Shown: one piece after another, positions 1 to 7,084 of the stretch
Position numbering within the stretch: position 1 is the first letter of the stretch
Layout of the letters: each line of letters opens with the position of its first letter
Source: Spirochaetales bacterium
GTDB lineage: Bacteria; Spirochaetota; Spirochaetia; DTKZ01
Direction of reading: 5' to 3'
NCBI GenBank assembly: GCA_031280945.1
Contig: JAITGB010000024.1
Location: 1-11,265 of the forward strand
DNA: 11,265 nucleotides
Notes under the pieces: generated by a model
The model's input: the letters and a program-made list of their open reading frames with translations, nothing else
The model's database searches: none
What the model was told of the DNA's origin: nothing
Position numbers and translations under genes: made by a program

Positions 1-198
1 CAAAAAGAGTATTCCGGTTTCGGCAGCCTGTATGAAAGGATGCTCGACCACCCCTCGTTTATTATCCAGATTTACGGAGTGCGGGGAATCCAGAAAAACC
101 GCGTTTCCGGCATGAAGGAGAGAATAAAAGAGTTAAGCGGGGAGGGCCGCCACCCGCAGCTCCGGCGTAACGCCCTGTCGGCCCTTGAAGAAATGTAA
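1..198 (+). CDS. C-terminal end of an unidentified protein (possibly HEAT-repeat-like)
   Basis: Frame 1 is open from the first base to a TAA at 196-198 and gives the last 65 residues of a protein whose start lies left of the window. The fragment has a hydrophobic stretch (SFIIQIYGVRGI) followed by a basic, helical-looking tail (KERIKELSGEGRHPQLRRNALSALEEM). The amphipathic pattern and the phrase HPQLRRNALSAL resemble one unit of a HEAT-type helical repeat, but a single unit is not enough to name a family. It converges on the greA gene, with 30 bases between the stops. Coding status is supported by the continuous frame and the clean stop next to an inverted repeat. The function is unknown. Confidence 0.6.
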   Translation, partial: QKEYSGFGSLYERMLDHPSFIIQIYGVRGIQKNRVSGMKERIKELSGEGRHPQLRRNALSALEEM

Positions 199-199
199 T

Positions 200-221
200 T
201 TTGGGAGGCGCCCCTCCCAAA
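200..221. terminator. Inverted repeat between convergent genes, possible bidirectional terminator
   Basis: A perfect 9-bp stem (TTTGGGAGG at 200-208 with CCTCCCAAA at 213-221) encloses a 4-base loop. It sits immediately after the stop of the plus-strand gene and just after the greA stop on the other strand, where a shared terminator is expected. Neither side has a long T run after the stem, so intrinsic termination is likely but not clear-cut. Confidence 0.45.
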
Positions 222-228
222 CCTTTAG

Positions 229-2958
229 CTACTGATACTCCGCAACCCTGATATCTTCCACCCTGTAGTTGTACGCATGTTCGTTGATAACAAAGGCAAG
301 CTCTTCTCCGGTTGTATGATTCAAAAGCTCGTTGCCCAGGGGAGAGAGATAGGAGATAATCTGCCTCGCGGGGTCGGATTCCCAGGGGCCGAGTATGGTG
401 TATTCTTCGCGGGTGTTTTCGTTTGTGTTATAAAGCACCGTTTTCGTACCGAAGCTGATTTTCGATGCGTCCACGTCCTTCGCGTAAATTATCTGCGCTT
501 TTTCAAGGTCTTCGGTGAGTTTTCCCACCTGAGAGTTGTAGAGTTCCTGCTTTTCCTTTGCCGCTTTATACTCCGCGTTTTCGCGGAGGTCGCCCAGGGC
601 AATGGCTTCGCCGATTTCCTTTGAGTTCGCGGGAATATCAACTTCGATAAGCTGCTGCAGGGCTTTCTTCTTCTGCTCGTAGCTTGAAGATGCAACGTAA
701 AAGCCCCGGCTTGCCACAACAGGAGTTTCACCCTTACCGGGGAATTTGAAGTCCTCAAAACGCTCCTGTATGAGGGGCCTGAGGTTGAGTTTCAGGGCAT
801 CGTCAAGGCTCGCAAGGTCCCACAGGAGCGTATAGACGCGGCTCACAGCTTCCTTGTCCTCTTTCGTGATAAAGCCTTCAAGACGTTTTTCGTCAAAGAG
901 GTATACGTACGCCTGCCTGTTGAGTTTGCGGTTTGTTCCGGCATCCCGCCTGTTTTCGATTTCGCGGCTTGTAATGTCAAGAAGGTGTATCATGGCGATA
1001 AGAATTTTTTCGTACTTGACGCCCAGCTTTTCGTACCATTCGGGGGTCCAGAAATTCCGCGTAAGCCACACAAAGGTTTCGCGGTTTTCCCTGTATGAGT
1101 TTATGACGCGGAGAAAAAAGTCTTTAAGTGAATTCTCTCCGTTTACAACAATAAGCTCATCAAGAACATGGCGCGAAAGAATATGCGGAAAGAGTTTAAC
1201 GTACAGCGCCTGCCAGTCAAGGCAATCCTTGCGGATTTGCGCGAGAAGCTCTTTTTTTATGTCCGCGTTTGTTATTTTCTGGAAAATATCTTCCATGCTG
1301 CTGATTTGCGCAAATAGGGGTTTGAAATTCATCGCAATTCCGGGATTCAGGTACGGATATTTTGCGACAATTTTCCGCACGAGGAGAAAACTTGAAACAA
1401 CGTATTCGCTCACGCTCGTGTAGCTGCGCATGAAGCCTGAAAAGTATTCAAGCATTTCCCCGAAGGACTCGGCGTTCTCTTCGATGTTCTTCATGTTAAA
1501 GGCGTAGTCTTCGATAATTTCCACTCTTTCGAAAAAACCCTTCTCCGCCTTAAAGCGGTTTAGGGTTTTCTCTTCCAGGGAAACCGGCTGGCTGCGCACT
1601 TCAAAATAGTCTGCCTTGTCGGGGAGGCTTCCGAAGTTGTTGTCTTCTTTGAGAATCCGCCGCGCCGCGGTACTCCAGCTGGACCACTCTCCCGCCGAAA
1701 GAACGGAAGGAACAAGCTCCGCTTTGATTTTTTTCATGTCCGCGGCGTTGTCGAGGCTTTTAATCACGGTTTTAAGCGCCCAGGGAATATCGCTTTTTAC
1801 TTTTGCGTGCAGTTTTTCCTTGTTCATACCGCTTTTTAAGACCCAAATGTGCTGTTTTCCCAGAATTTGCAGGGCGCTTACGGCCATTTTGAGCGACATT
1901 TTGTGCCGCCTTTTTTTGACAAAATCTATTTCTATCACGTCGTCCTTGATGCTTTTGATTTGTCCTACGCCCCATTCGCGGTGGTAGACGAAGTTTCCGT
2001 CATCAAAGGATATGTGTTTTTCAAAATCGGCGAGGGCTTCATGAATGCTCCGCCAGCCCTGCGTGAGGTTTGACAGCCGTATGTACTCTTCGAGCTGGCT
2101 GTGGCGGGCGTACTTCTGGCGGCAGCACTCGATGATTTCCTTGCGGGCCCAGGGGCTTTTCGCATCATATTCGAGAATACGCTTTAGGATGGAGATTGCG
2201 GTGTCCCAGTTTTTTTCTTTTTTGTAGTGGGGGTAGAGGTCTTCCAGAAGCTGAACGGCGCGCTCTTCGCTGATGGTTTTGGCGACTTTTCTCTCCGCGT
2301 GATAGAAGAAATCGGTTTCCTCGGGGCAGTAACCTATGAGTTTGTGCCAAATTTCCCTGATGCTCGTAAAAACTTTTTTGTTGATAAAGCGGTGCAGGGC
2401 TTTTTTGTAGTAGTCAACAGCTTCTTCCTTCTGGCCCTGGGCTTCTTTGCGGTCGGCTAAACTTTTTACGATGTCGGCTTCTTCGTAATCAACGCGGATA
2501 AGGCGTTCCCACACATCGTAGAGTTTGCCGCCTTCGTTTTCGGTGTTGTAGGTGTCCGCGAGCGTTCTTAAGGCAAATTTGTTTTCGCCGAACTCGAGGA
2601 TTCTTAAAGAAAGAAACTCAACGATGCCCCACTTGTGGTTGTCAACAAAAATGCTGATAAGCGTAACAAGGTGCGAGTCGTCCACAAGCTGCTGGCTTAA
2701 GGAAACAATTCCTGAAATATACAGGGCGATGATGCTGTTCTTCGTATGGTGAAGATGCTCTTCGCAAACCTCCCTTACTTTTTCCTGTGAGGATTCGCGG
2801 AAAATCTCTTCAAGGGTTTTGTCGAGTTCCTGAAAATTATGAATGCTGTAACTGTTTAAGGCTGCCCGCGTCCATTTTTCTTCGTTGAGAAGTTCCTGTA
2901 CTTTTTTTACGATTCTTTCGGTGTTTTCGTTTGTCGTTTCGGTTTCCGTTTCTGCCAT
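229..2958 (-). CDS. greA: Long spirochaete-type GreA: helical-repeat region fused to a transcription elongation/cleavage factor domain
   Basis: This 909-residue protein ends in a GreA domain (about residues 750-909). GreA inserts a coiled coil into the RNA polymerase secondary channel and stimulates cleavage of backtracked RNA. The coiled-coil tip is present as GDLRENAEY (789-797), with the acidic catalytic pair D790 and E793, followed by AAKEKQ and then the globular part (FGTKTVLY, ISYLSPLGNELL). Bacterial GreA is normally about 158 residues, so roughly 750 residues are extra. Residues 85-300 are helical and TPR-like (for example GQKEEAVDYYKKALHR). Residues 318-366 form a small beta-rich module (FVYHREWGVGQIKSI) that resembles Tudor/CarD-like SH3 folds. 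The rest is helical and unassigned. The start ATG has AGGAG (2965-2969) six bases upstream. The expected role is a transcription factor bound to RNA polymerase. The domain fusion is seen directly; the role of the N-terminal part is unknown. Confidence 0.93.
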   Translation of the reverse strand: MAETETETTNENTERIVKKVQELLNEEKWTRAALNSYSIHNFQELDKTLEEIFRESSQEKVREVCEEHLHHTKNSIIALYISGIVSLSQQLVDDSHLVTLISIFVDNHKWGIVEFLSLRILEFGENKFALRTLADTYNTENEGGKLYDVWERLIRVDYEEADIVKSLADRKEAQGQKEEAVDYYKKALHRFINKKVFTSIREIWHKLIGYCPEETDFFYHAERKVAKTISEERAVQLLEDLYPHYKKEKNWDTAISILKRILEYDAKSPWARKEIIECCRQKYARHSQLEEYIRLSNLTQGWRSIHEALADFEKHISFDDGNFVYHREWGVGQIKSIKDDVIEIDFVKKRRHKMSLKMAVSALQILGKQHIWVLKSGMNKEKLHAKVKSDIPWALKTVIKSLDNAADMKKIKAELVPSVLSAGEWSSWSTAARRILKEDNNFGSLPDKADYFEVRSQPVSLEEKTLNRFKAEKGFFERVEIIEDYAFNMKNIEENAESFGEMLEYFSGFMRSYTSVSEYVVSSFLLVRKIVAKYPYLNPGIAMNFKPLFAQISSMEDIFQKITNADIKKELLAQIRKDCLDWQALYVKLFPHILSRHVLDELIVVNGENSLKDFFLRVINSYRENRETFVWLTRNFWTPEWYEKLGVKYEKILIAMIHLLDITSREIENRRDAGTNRKLNRQAYVYLFDEKRLEGFITKEDKEAVSRVYTLLWDLASLDDALKLNLRPLIQERFEDFKFPGKGETPVVASRGFYVASSSYEQKKKALQQLIEVDIPANSKEIGEAIALGDLRENAEYKAAKEKQELYNSQVGKLTEDLEKAQIIYAKDVDASKISFGTKTVLYNTNENTREEYTILGPWESDPARQIISYLSPLGNELLNHTTGEELAFVINEHAYNYRVEDIRVAEYQ

Positions 2959-2980
2959 GGTTTTCTCCTGCTTCTTCTGC

Positions 2981-3008
2981 TTTATGTTTGGTACTGTCTT
3001 TTTTTCAA
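2981..3008 (-). promoter_or_regulatory. Possible weak promoter for greA
   Basis: In the 59-base gap before greA, minus-strand reading gives TTGAAA (3003-3008), a 16-base spacer and CATAAA (2981-2986), 22 bases before the greA ATG. The match to the sigma-70 consensus is 5/6 and 4/6. greA could equally be read through from the TPR gene upstream. The call rests on pattern only. Confidence 0.3.
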
Positions 3009-3017
3009 ACTTGCTTT

Positions 3018-3965
3018 TTACTGCGTATATTCTTCGTAAATGGCCGGGCTGAGTTCCTTGATTTTCAGCATAACTTCGTCAATTTTCTCCCTCGCGCTCT
3101 TTGTGAGGCGGTAGTGGTCAATGAGCCAAAAGTATCTGGTTAGAAGCCGCGGAAGAAGAATTTCTTTTTTTGCCGGCGCTTCGCGGATTTCTACTTCCAG
3201 CGAGTAAATCGACTGCCTGAGTTTTCCGTACTCGATTGACCTTAACTCTCTTTTTACGTTGAGTACGTTGTAGAGAACTCCGTACACGGGAATCCATTCG
3301 GGTATGCCGGGGCCTGAGAGCCCCATGCTTTTGAGTTTGTCCGCAAGGCGGCATATCATCGCGGATTCTATGCGTTCAAGGTTTACGGCCTGGGGGTTGA
3401 TAAAAAAGGCTTCGCGGAAATAGGCTTTAGAAAGCTGCATTTCGTTGACCAAGGCGTACGAGTCCGCAAGCTCTGCGAGAATTTCGGCGTTTTCCTTTTT
3501 GACTTGATTCGCGGCGTCCAGGCTCCTCAAGGCTTTGTCGTATTCGCCCAGGGCTTTGTAGCACCTCCCGACGCGCAAAAGTATATCGGCGTCCTTGACG
3601 GCTGTGGGCGTTGCGTCTACCAGCGATTCGTACAGGGCCAATGCCGCGTGGAAAACCAGATTTTTGAACACACAGGCGCAGCGGTCGGGCAAATCCATGC
3701 GGGATGTAAACGCCGGAAAGGTGTTCCATTGGCCCATGAGATATTCGGCTTTTTCGTACTCGCTGGGGTATTTTTCCAGCATTCGGAACCTGTCCTGCCA
3801 GAATTTGGCGCACTTCAGGGCCGAGGTAACTTCAACGTTGTCGAAGTTGGCGCCCAGAGCGTCTTCCATTCTGCCAATCGCGCCTTCAAAGTCCTGGCGG
3901 GCGAGCAGGTCATACACCGGGGATAGTACATTCGTATCTGTATCGCGTAATGAGACGTTTTCCAT
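3018..3965 (-). CDS. Tetratricopeptide-repeat protein of unknown function
   Basis: A 315-residue, mostly helical protein with no signal peptide or membrane segment, so probably cytoplasmic. Clear TPR-type helix pairs lie at about 126-155 (LLRVGRCYKALGEYDKALRS) and 160-192 (ILAELADSYALV, then KAYFREAFFINP), with a more degenerate one near 12-40. The last 100 residues are charged helices. TPRs are protein-binding scaffolds; no catalytic motif is visible. It lies directly upstream of greA in the same direction with a 59-base gap, so the two may be co-transcribed, and greA also carries TPR-like helices. A link to transcription or to the polymerase is only a guess from position. The first ATG is chosen because a strong promoter sits just before it. 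No Shine-Dalgarno motif precedes it, and no better internal start is seen (GTG at codon 17 also lacks one). Confidence 0.8.
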   Translation of the reverse strand: MENVSLRDTDTNVLSPVYDLLARQDFEGAIGRMEDALGANFDNVEVTSALKCAKFWQDRFRMLEKYPSEYEKAEYLMGQWNTFPAFTSRMDLPDRCACVFKNLVFHAALALYESLVDATPTAVKDADILLRVGRCYKALGEYDKALRSLDAANQVKKENAEILAELADSYALVNEMQLSKAYFREAFFINPQAVNLERIESAMICRLADKLKSMGLSGPGIPEWIPVYGVLYNVLNVKRELRSIEYGKLRQSIYSLEVEIREAPAKKEILLPRLLTRYFWLIDHYRLTKSAREKIDEVMLKIKELSPAIYEEYTQ

Positions 3966-3980
3966 AATACCGAATGGGTA

Positions 3981-4008
3981 ATTATACTGGTTTGGGGCTA
4001 AAAGTCAA
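3981..4008 (-). promoter_or_regulatory. Near-consensus sigma-70 promoter for the TPR gene
   Basis: Reading the minus strand, TTGACT (4003-4008) and TATAAT (3981-3986) are separated by 16 bases, matching the consensus hexamers at 5/6 and 6/6. Only 15 bases separate the -10 box from the ATG at 3965. Transcription starting about seven bases after the -10 box would give a leader of only about 9 nucleotides, with no room for a normal ribosome binding site. Confidence 0.75.
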
Positions 4009-4060
4009 TGCGTGGAAGAGAATTTCAGGAGGGCCAGCGCATATAAACTTTTAGGGCGCA

Positions 4061-4085
4061 TTTTTTGCCGCTGTGCGGCAAAAAA
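4061..4085. repeat. Perfect 11-bp inverted repeat with a 3-base loop
   Basis: TTTTTTGCCGC (4061-4071) and GCGGCAAAAAA (4075-4085) are exact reverse complements around TGT. On both strands the T run precedes the GC stem and the A run follows it, so this is not a standard terminator in either direction. It is the outermost of several palindromes after etfA and may belong to a dispersed palindromic element. Confidence 0.7.
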
Positions 4086-4108
4086 CCGGGCTATCCGCTC
4101 CAATTCCT

Positions 4109-4127
4109 CAAAAAGCCTTCGGCTTTT
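4109..4127 (-). terminator. Probable intrinsic terminator of the kinase-TRAP-ETF operon
   Basis: On the minus strand AAAAGCC and GGCTTTT form a 7-bp stem around a GAA loop (4111-4127), and one further T makes a run of five. It lies 18 bases after the etfA stop and before the promoter of the next gene. The stem is short and half A-T, so strength is uncertain. It also lies within the palindrome cluster. Confidence 0.5.
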
Positions 4128-4129
4128 CT

Positions 4130-4177
4130 GCGGGATTTCCGCTTCTATCCCTTGCGCGGACGGGGGCTCCGTCCCCG
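4130..4177. repeat. GC-rich palindromes overlapping the 3' end of etfA
   Basis: GGACGG (4158-4163) pairs with CCGTCC (4169-4174), or alternatively CGGGG (4161-4165) pairs with CCCCG (4173-4177). A smaller hairpin, GCGG with CCGC, lies at 4130-4142. Together with the inverted repeats at 4061-4085 and 4111-4127 they form a cluster of four palindromes within about 115 bases, the style of a REP-like dispersed element. Only one copy of the cluster is in this window, so its dispersed nature is inferred. Confidence 0.5.
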
Positions 4178-5149
4178 AAAACCCCCGGCGAGAGGGCTCA
4201 CATTCTCTCCAAACCGCAGAAGCAGCGCATCCACGACCTTCTCCCACGGCGAGACAATGGCAGTATCCGCATACTCAAAGATAGGCGCATTCTTATCGGT
4301 ATTAACGGCGGCGACATACCCTGAGTTCGACATCCCGGCAATATGCTGTACAGCGCCCGAAATTCCAAAAGCAAAGTAAACCTCAGGCCGCACAGTTACT
4401 CCGGTAAGCCCCACCTGCTGGAGATAGGGAGCGTACCCCGTGTTTACCGCCCCCCGGCTCGCACCCACGGATGCGCCCGTAAGGCGGGCAAGTTTGTGCA
4501 GTTTTTCAAAACCCCGGGGGCCTATGCCTTTTCCGCCTGCCACGATAAGCCGTGCATCACTGAGAGGATTCTGGTCAAGACCAGTTTCCGCAAGAATATG
4601 TATAAGTTTTGTTTCGCTCTCCGCAAACTCCTTTGACGGAATAATTTCTCCGGACGAGGCGGGAACAAACACAGGCGCATAAACGCCAGGGCGTACCGTA
4701 GCCATCTGTGGCCGGGAGTTTTCGCTCACGATGTCCGCCACAAGACTTTCGCCGAAAGCGGGTCTTCTCTGGATAAGTACACCGTCTTCCCGCAATAATA
4801 TCCCGGTACAGTCGGCGCAGAGTCCACAGTCCAGCATTGCAGCAGCAAGAGCTGCGGCGGCGCGCATCACCACCGTAGCAGGAAAAAGTACAATCTGAGG
4901 GCGCAATTCCCGGCATAGAGCTACAAGCTGAACAGCAAGGCTCCTCTCATCTTCCGCCTCCTTTATGCAGTAAACTTTCTCCGCGCCAGCCTGAAAAACT
5001 TCCGGCTTGTGGGCGTCTTGGGGAAAAGCCACGGCGGCGACACAAGCGCCTACAGAAGCTGCCATCACGCGAAGCCGCGAAAGGAGCGCAAGAGACTCAT
5101 CATAATCCGGCGAAACGCAGGCCCAAAACTCAGGCTTTGCCAATATCAT
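4145..5149 (-). CDS. etfA: Electron transfer flavoprotein alpha subunit
   Basis: This 334-residue protein is the FAD-binding half of the ETF heterodimer, which passes electrons between flavin dehydrogenases and other carriers. The C-terminal FAD domain (about 200-316) has all the family marks: SVGASRGAV (227-235), QVGLTG (245-250), GISGAVQHIAGM (262-273) and NTDKNAPIF (283-291). The N-terminal alpha/beta domain starts directly, with no ferredoxin-like extension of the kind found in some bifurcating lactate dehydrogenase ETFs. The start ATG overlaps the etfB stop (ATGA), so the two are translationally coupled; only a weak GGAAAG (5158-5163) precedes it. The last 17 or so residues (SPLAGGFRGRSPRPRKG) do not look like ETF sequence and are encoded by the palindromes described separately, so they are probably an accidental extension. 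Family assignment is secure; the electron partner is unknown. Confidence 0.95.
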   Translation of the reverse strand: MILAKPEFWACVSPDYDESLALLSRLRVMAASVGACVAAVAFPQDAHKPEVFQAGAEKVYCIKEAEDERSLAVQLVALCRELRPQIVLFPATVVMRAAAALAAAMLDCGLCADCTGILLREDGVLIQRRPAFGESLVADIVSENSRPQMATVRPGVYAPVFVPASSGEIIPSKEFAESETKLIHILAETGLDQNPLSDARLIVAGGKGIGPRGFEKLHKLARLTGASVGASRGAVNTGYAPYLQQVGLTGVTVRPEVYFAFGISGAVQHIAGMSNSGYVAAVNTDKNAPIFEYADTAIVSPWEKVVDALLLRFGENVSPLAGGFRGRSPRPRKG

Positions 5150-5922
5150 ACGATAAACTTTCCGAGAACAGGAAGAATCAGTTCAAGAGCATCCCCTGTG
5201 TCAAACACATACCGCGCTTTGCGTTTTTCAAACGCCCTACGGTGAATCTCCAGAACCTTCGTGGGTGAACCCGCACTTCCGCATTTTTCATTAGGAATTC
5301 TTAGCTCTGCATTGGTGAGCGTTTCAACGTGCATGGCCGCAGCGCGGCGCAGGGTTTCTATGCCGGGAAGCTGGCTTAAAGTATTTGTTTCGCAAACGCA
5401 TATTACAGCAGGCAGAACAACGCTTAAAGTCTGTATTTTCGTTTCAAGAAGACGTTCTACCCGGACAGTTTTTCCGCTTTCCTCTACGGAAATAACATTG
5501 GTAACGCAGGAATAGCCCAGCCGCACAGATGTCTCAGGCCCCACCTGCCCCGTTTCTCCGTCAACAGCGCGGCGCCCACAGAGTACCAGTTCCGGCTTTC
5601 CAAGATATTCAAGCGCCGCTGCGAGAACCCGTGAAGTTGCAAGCGTATCCGAACCTGCGTAAAGGGTATCGGATATAAGGTAGAGTTGGTCTGCGCCGTC
5701 CATAGCCGCTTCACGGAGAACCTCTTCGGCGGAAGGCGGCCCCATACTCAGGCAAAGGATTTCCCCACCCAAACGCTTTCGCAAAGAGCTGGCCATAAGG
5801 AGGGCGCTCTTATCGGCAGGGTTGAGAAGCCTCCCGCCCCGGGAGCGGTCAAGGGTAAAATCGTCCTGCATCTCCGCCTCACCCTGTTTGGGAACCTGCT
5901 TGAGAAATACCACAATTCTCAC
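5146..5922 (-). CDS. etfB: Electron transfer flavoprotein beta subunit (FixA/bifurcating-like type)
   Basis: A 258-residue ETF beta subunit, the normal family length. The start RIVVFLKQVP, the LNPADKSAL motif (33-41), LREAAMDGAD (69-78) and the nucleotide-binding VDGETGQVGP (120-129) are family marks. The DGxTxQVGP form is typical of FixA and electron-bifurcating ETFs rather than the mitochondrial type, which has DDDxNQTG here. That suggests a second nucleotide (FAD or NAD) in place of AMP, but this is inference. The start codon is GTG; it is chosen because it aligns the N-terminus with the family start. A weak GAGG lies 11 bases upstream. The gene begins 20 bases after the dehydrogenase stop and overlaps etfA by 4 bases, so it is part of the same operon. 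Confidence 0.94.
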   Translation of the reverse strand: MRIVVFLKQVPKQGEAEMQDDFTLDRSRGGRLLNPADKSALLMASSLRKRLGGEILCLSMGPPSAEEVLREAAMDGADQLYLISDTLYAGSDTLATSRVLAAALEYLGKPELVLCGRRAVDGETGQVGPETSVRLGYSCVTNVISVEESGKTVRVERLLETKIQTLSVVLPAVICVCETNTLSQLPGIETLRRAAAMHVETLTNAELRIPNEKCGSAGSPTKVLEIHRRAFEKRKARYVFDTGDALELILPVLGKFIV

Positions 5923-5942
5923 CTGTACGCTTGCCTCACGTT

Positions 5943-7061
5943 TTACGCTTTTCCTTTTTGGTATGCCTCGCCAAGGGCATTGGCGGCAAGAACGGCGGCA
6001 AGTACAGTATCCACCGTGATTACCAAGGGTTCAGCATAAATGGTCTTATTACGGTTTACAACCTTATCGGCAATCTTGAAAGCATTCTCCCGGGTTGGCT
6101 CAACGTTGAGGTCTTTAAGCGTAACGGGCAGACCCGCCGCCGTCATAAACCGCATCACAGTGTCAACAATTTCCTTTGGCATATTCTCAAAAATAAAACC
6201 GCACACAATGCCGAAAGCGACTTTCTCCCCGTGCATATAACTGTGCGTCTGCGGCAGTTCTGCAAGGCCTGCGTGAATGGCGTGAGCAACAGAGCAGCCC
6301 GTATTCTGAAAACCCAGGCCGCTTAAAAGAGTGTTTGTTTCAATTATATTTTCCACCGCTTCGGTGATAACTCCGTTCTCCAAAGCCTGAAGCGCCTTAA
6401 GCCCGTCTTCCATCAAGAGTTCAAACGACAGCTTGGCAATAGCCATACCCGCCTTGCAGCGGCGGTAGCCTTTGCCTATGTTATTGGGAGTATCCGACCT
6501 CTCCCGCGTCTGCGCTTCAAACCATGTGGCAAGGGCATCGGCCATACCGGCACGGAACAGCCTGAGGGGAGCCTTCGCAATAATCTCGGAATCCATTAAA
6601 ACGATTTCCGCAGCGCGCTTAAGAGACGCTACTCCCGCGTGTTCGCCGCTGTCGGTATAGATAACGGCTATACAGCTTACAGGAGCATCCGTTGACGCCG
6701 AAGTGGGAGTGATGAAATACGGAAGAGAAAGTTCGTTCGCGGCCATTTTTGCAACATCGATGGTTTTGCCGCCGCCGACTCCCACAACAAGTCCTGCCCC
6801 GCTCTTTTTTATGAGTTCCGCAACGCGGAAAATCTCGCTCCGGGAACATTCCCCCCGGCACTGTTCGCACACACAGGAAGATTCCGTATCTTTGTAAATC
6901 TCTTCTACGCGTCGGCTAAAATCCGGAAACAAAAAATTATCGATAAGAAAAAACACCTTGCCGCTGAAAGCCCTGGAGTAGGCTTCGAGATTGTTAAATT
7001 CGCCCGGGCCCTGAATATAGGTCATGGGAGCGCCGAAGGCGCGAGTTGTAGTTGGCATCAT
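5943..7061 (-). CDS. Iron/zinc-dependent alcohol dehydrogenase, glycerol dehydrogenase (GldA) type
   Basis: At 372 residues this matches GldA length (about 367) and aligns with it throughout. It has the NAD-binding GVGGGKTIDVAK (94-105), PTSASTDAP (119-127), AVIYTDSGE (132-140) and AGMADALATWFEA (171-183), with metal ligands expected at D175, H260 (VAHAIHAGL) and H277 (HGEKVAFG). GldA oxidises glycerol or other vicinal diols to hydroxyketones with NAD+. Here the true substrate is probably related to the transported compound, so a gene symbol is withheld. Residues 63-72 contain four cysteines (CxCxxCxxxC), where E. coli GldA as I recall it has one. It is a cytoplasmic enzyme, 23 bases after dctM and 20 before etfB. 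An excellent AAGGAGG lies nine bases before the first of two tandem ATG codons. Confidence 0.92.
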   Translation of the reverse strand: MMPTTTRAFGAPMTYIQGPGEFNNLEAYSRAFSGKVFFLIDNFLFPDFSRRVEEIYKDTESSCVCEQCRGECSRSEIFRVAELIKKSGAGLVVGVGGGKTIDVAKMAANELSLPYFITPTSASTDAPVSCIAVIYTDSGEHAGVASLKRAAEIVLMDSEIIAKAPLRLFRAGMADALATWFEAQTRERSDTPNNIGKGYRRCKAGMAIAKLSFELLMEDGLKALQALENGVITEAVENIIETNTLLSGLGFQNTGCSVAHAIHAGLAELPQTHSYMHGEKVAFGIVCGFIFENMPKEIVDTVMRFMTAAGLPVTLKDLNVEPTRENAFKIADKVVNRNKTIYAEPLVITVDTVLAAVLAANALGEAYQKGKA

Positions 7062-7070
7062 AAAATCAAT

Positions 7071-7077
7071 CCTCCTT
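7071..7077 (-). promoter_or_regulatory. Strong ribosome binding site deciding the dehydrogenase start
   Basis: AAGGAGG on the minus strand is a full anti-16S match. It is nine bases from the first ATG (7059-7061) and twelve from the second (7056-7058), so the first is favoured. Confidence 0.8.
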
Positions 7078-7084
7078 ATTTCTT

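Noticed and set aside
854..1423. Plus-strand open frame of 189 codons opposite greA
   Set aside because: It lies wholly inside the conserved greA coding region on the other strand, shows no known motif and is low-complexity in R, S and F. It is a shadow of greA.
4061..4085. Perfect inverted repeat considered as an intrinsic terminator
   Set aside because: On both strands the T run is in the 5' arm and an A run follows the stem, so the U tract needed after the hairpin is absent.
4005..4247. Minus-strand 80-codon frame overlapping the end of etfA, and plus-strand frames over the same region
   Set aside because: These frames are carried by the palindrome cluster and by antisense of etfA. There is no ribosome site, no motif and no family resemblance.
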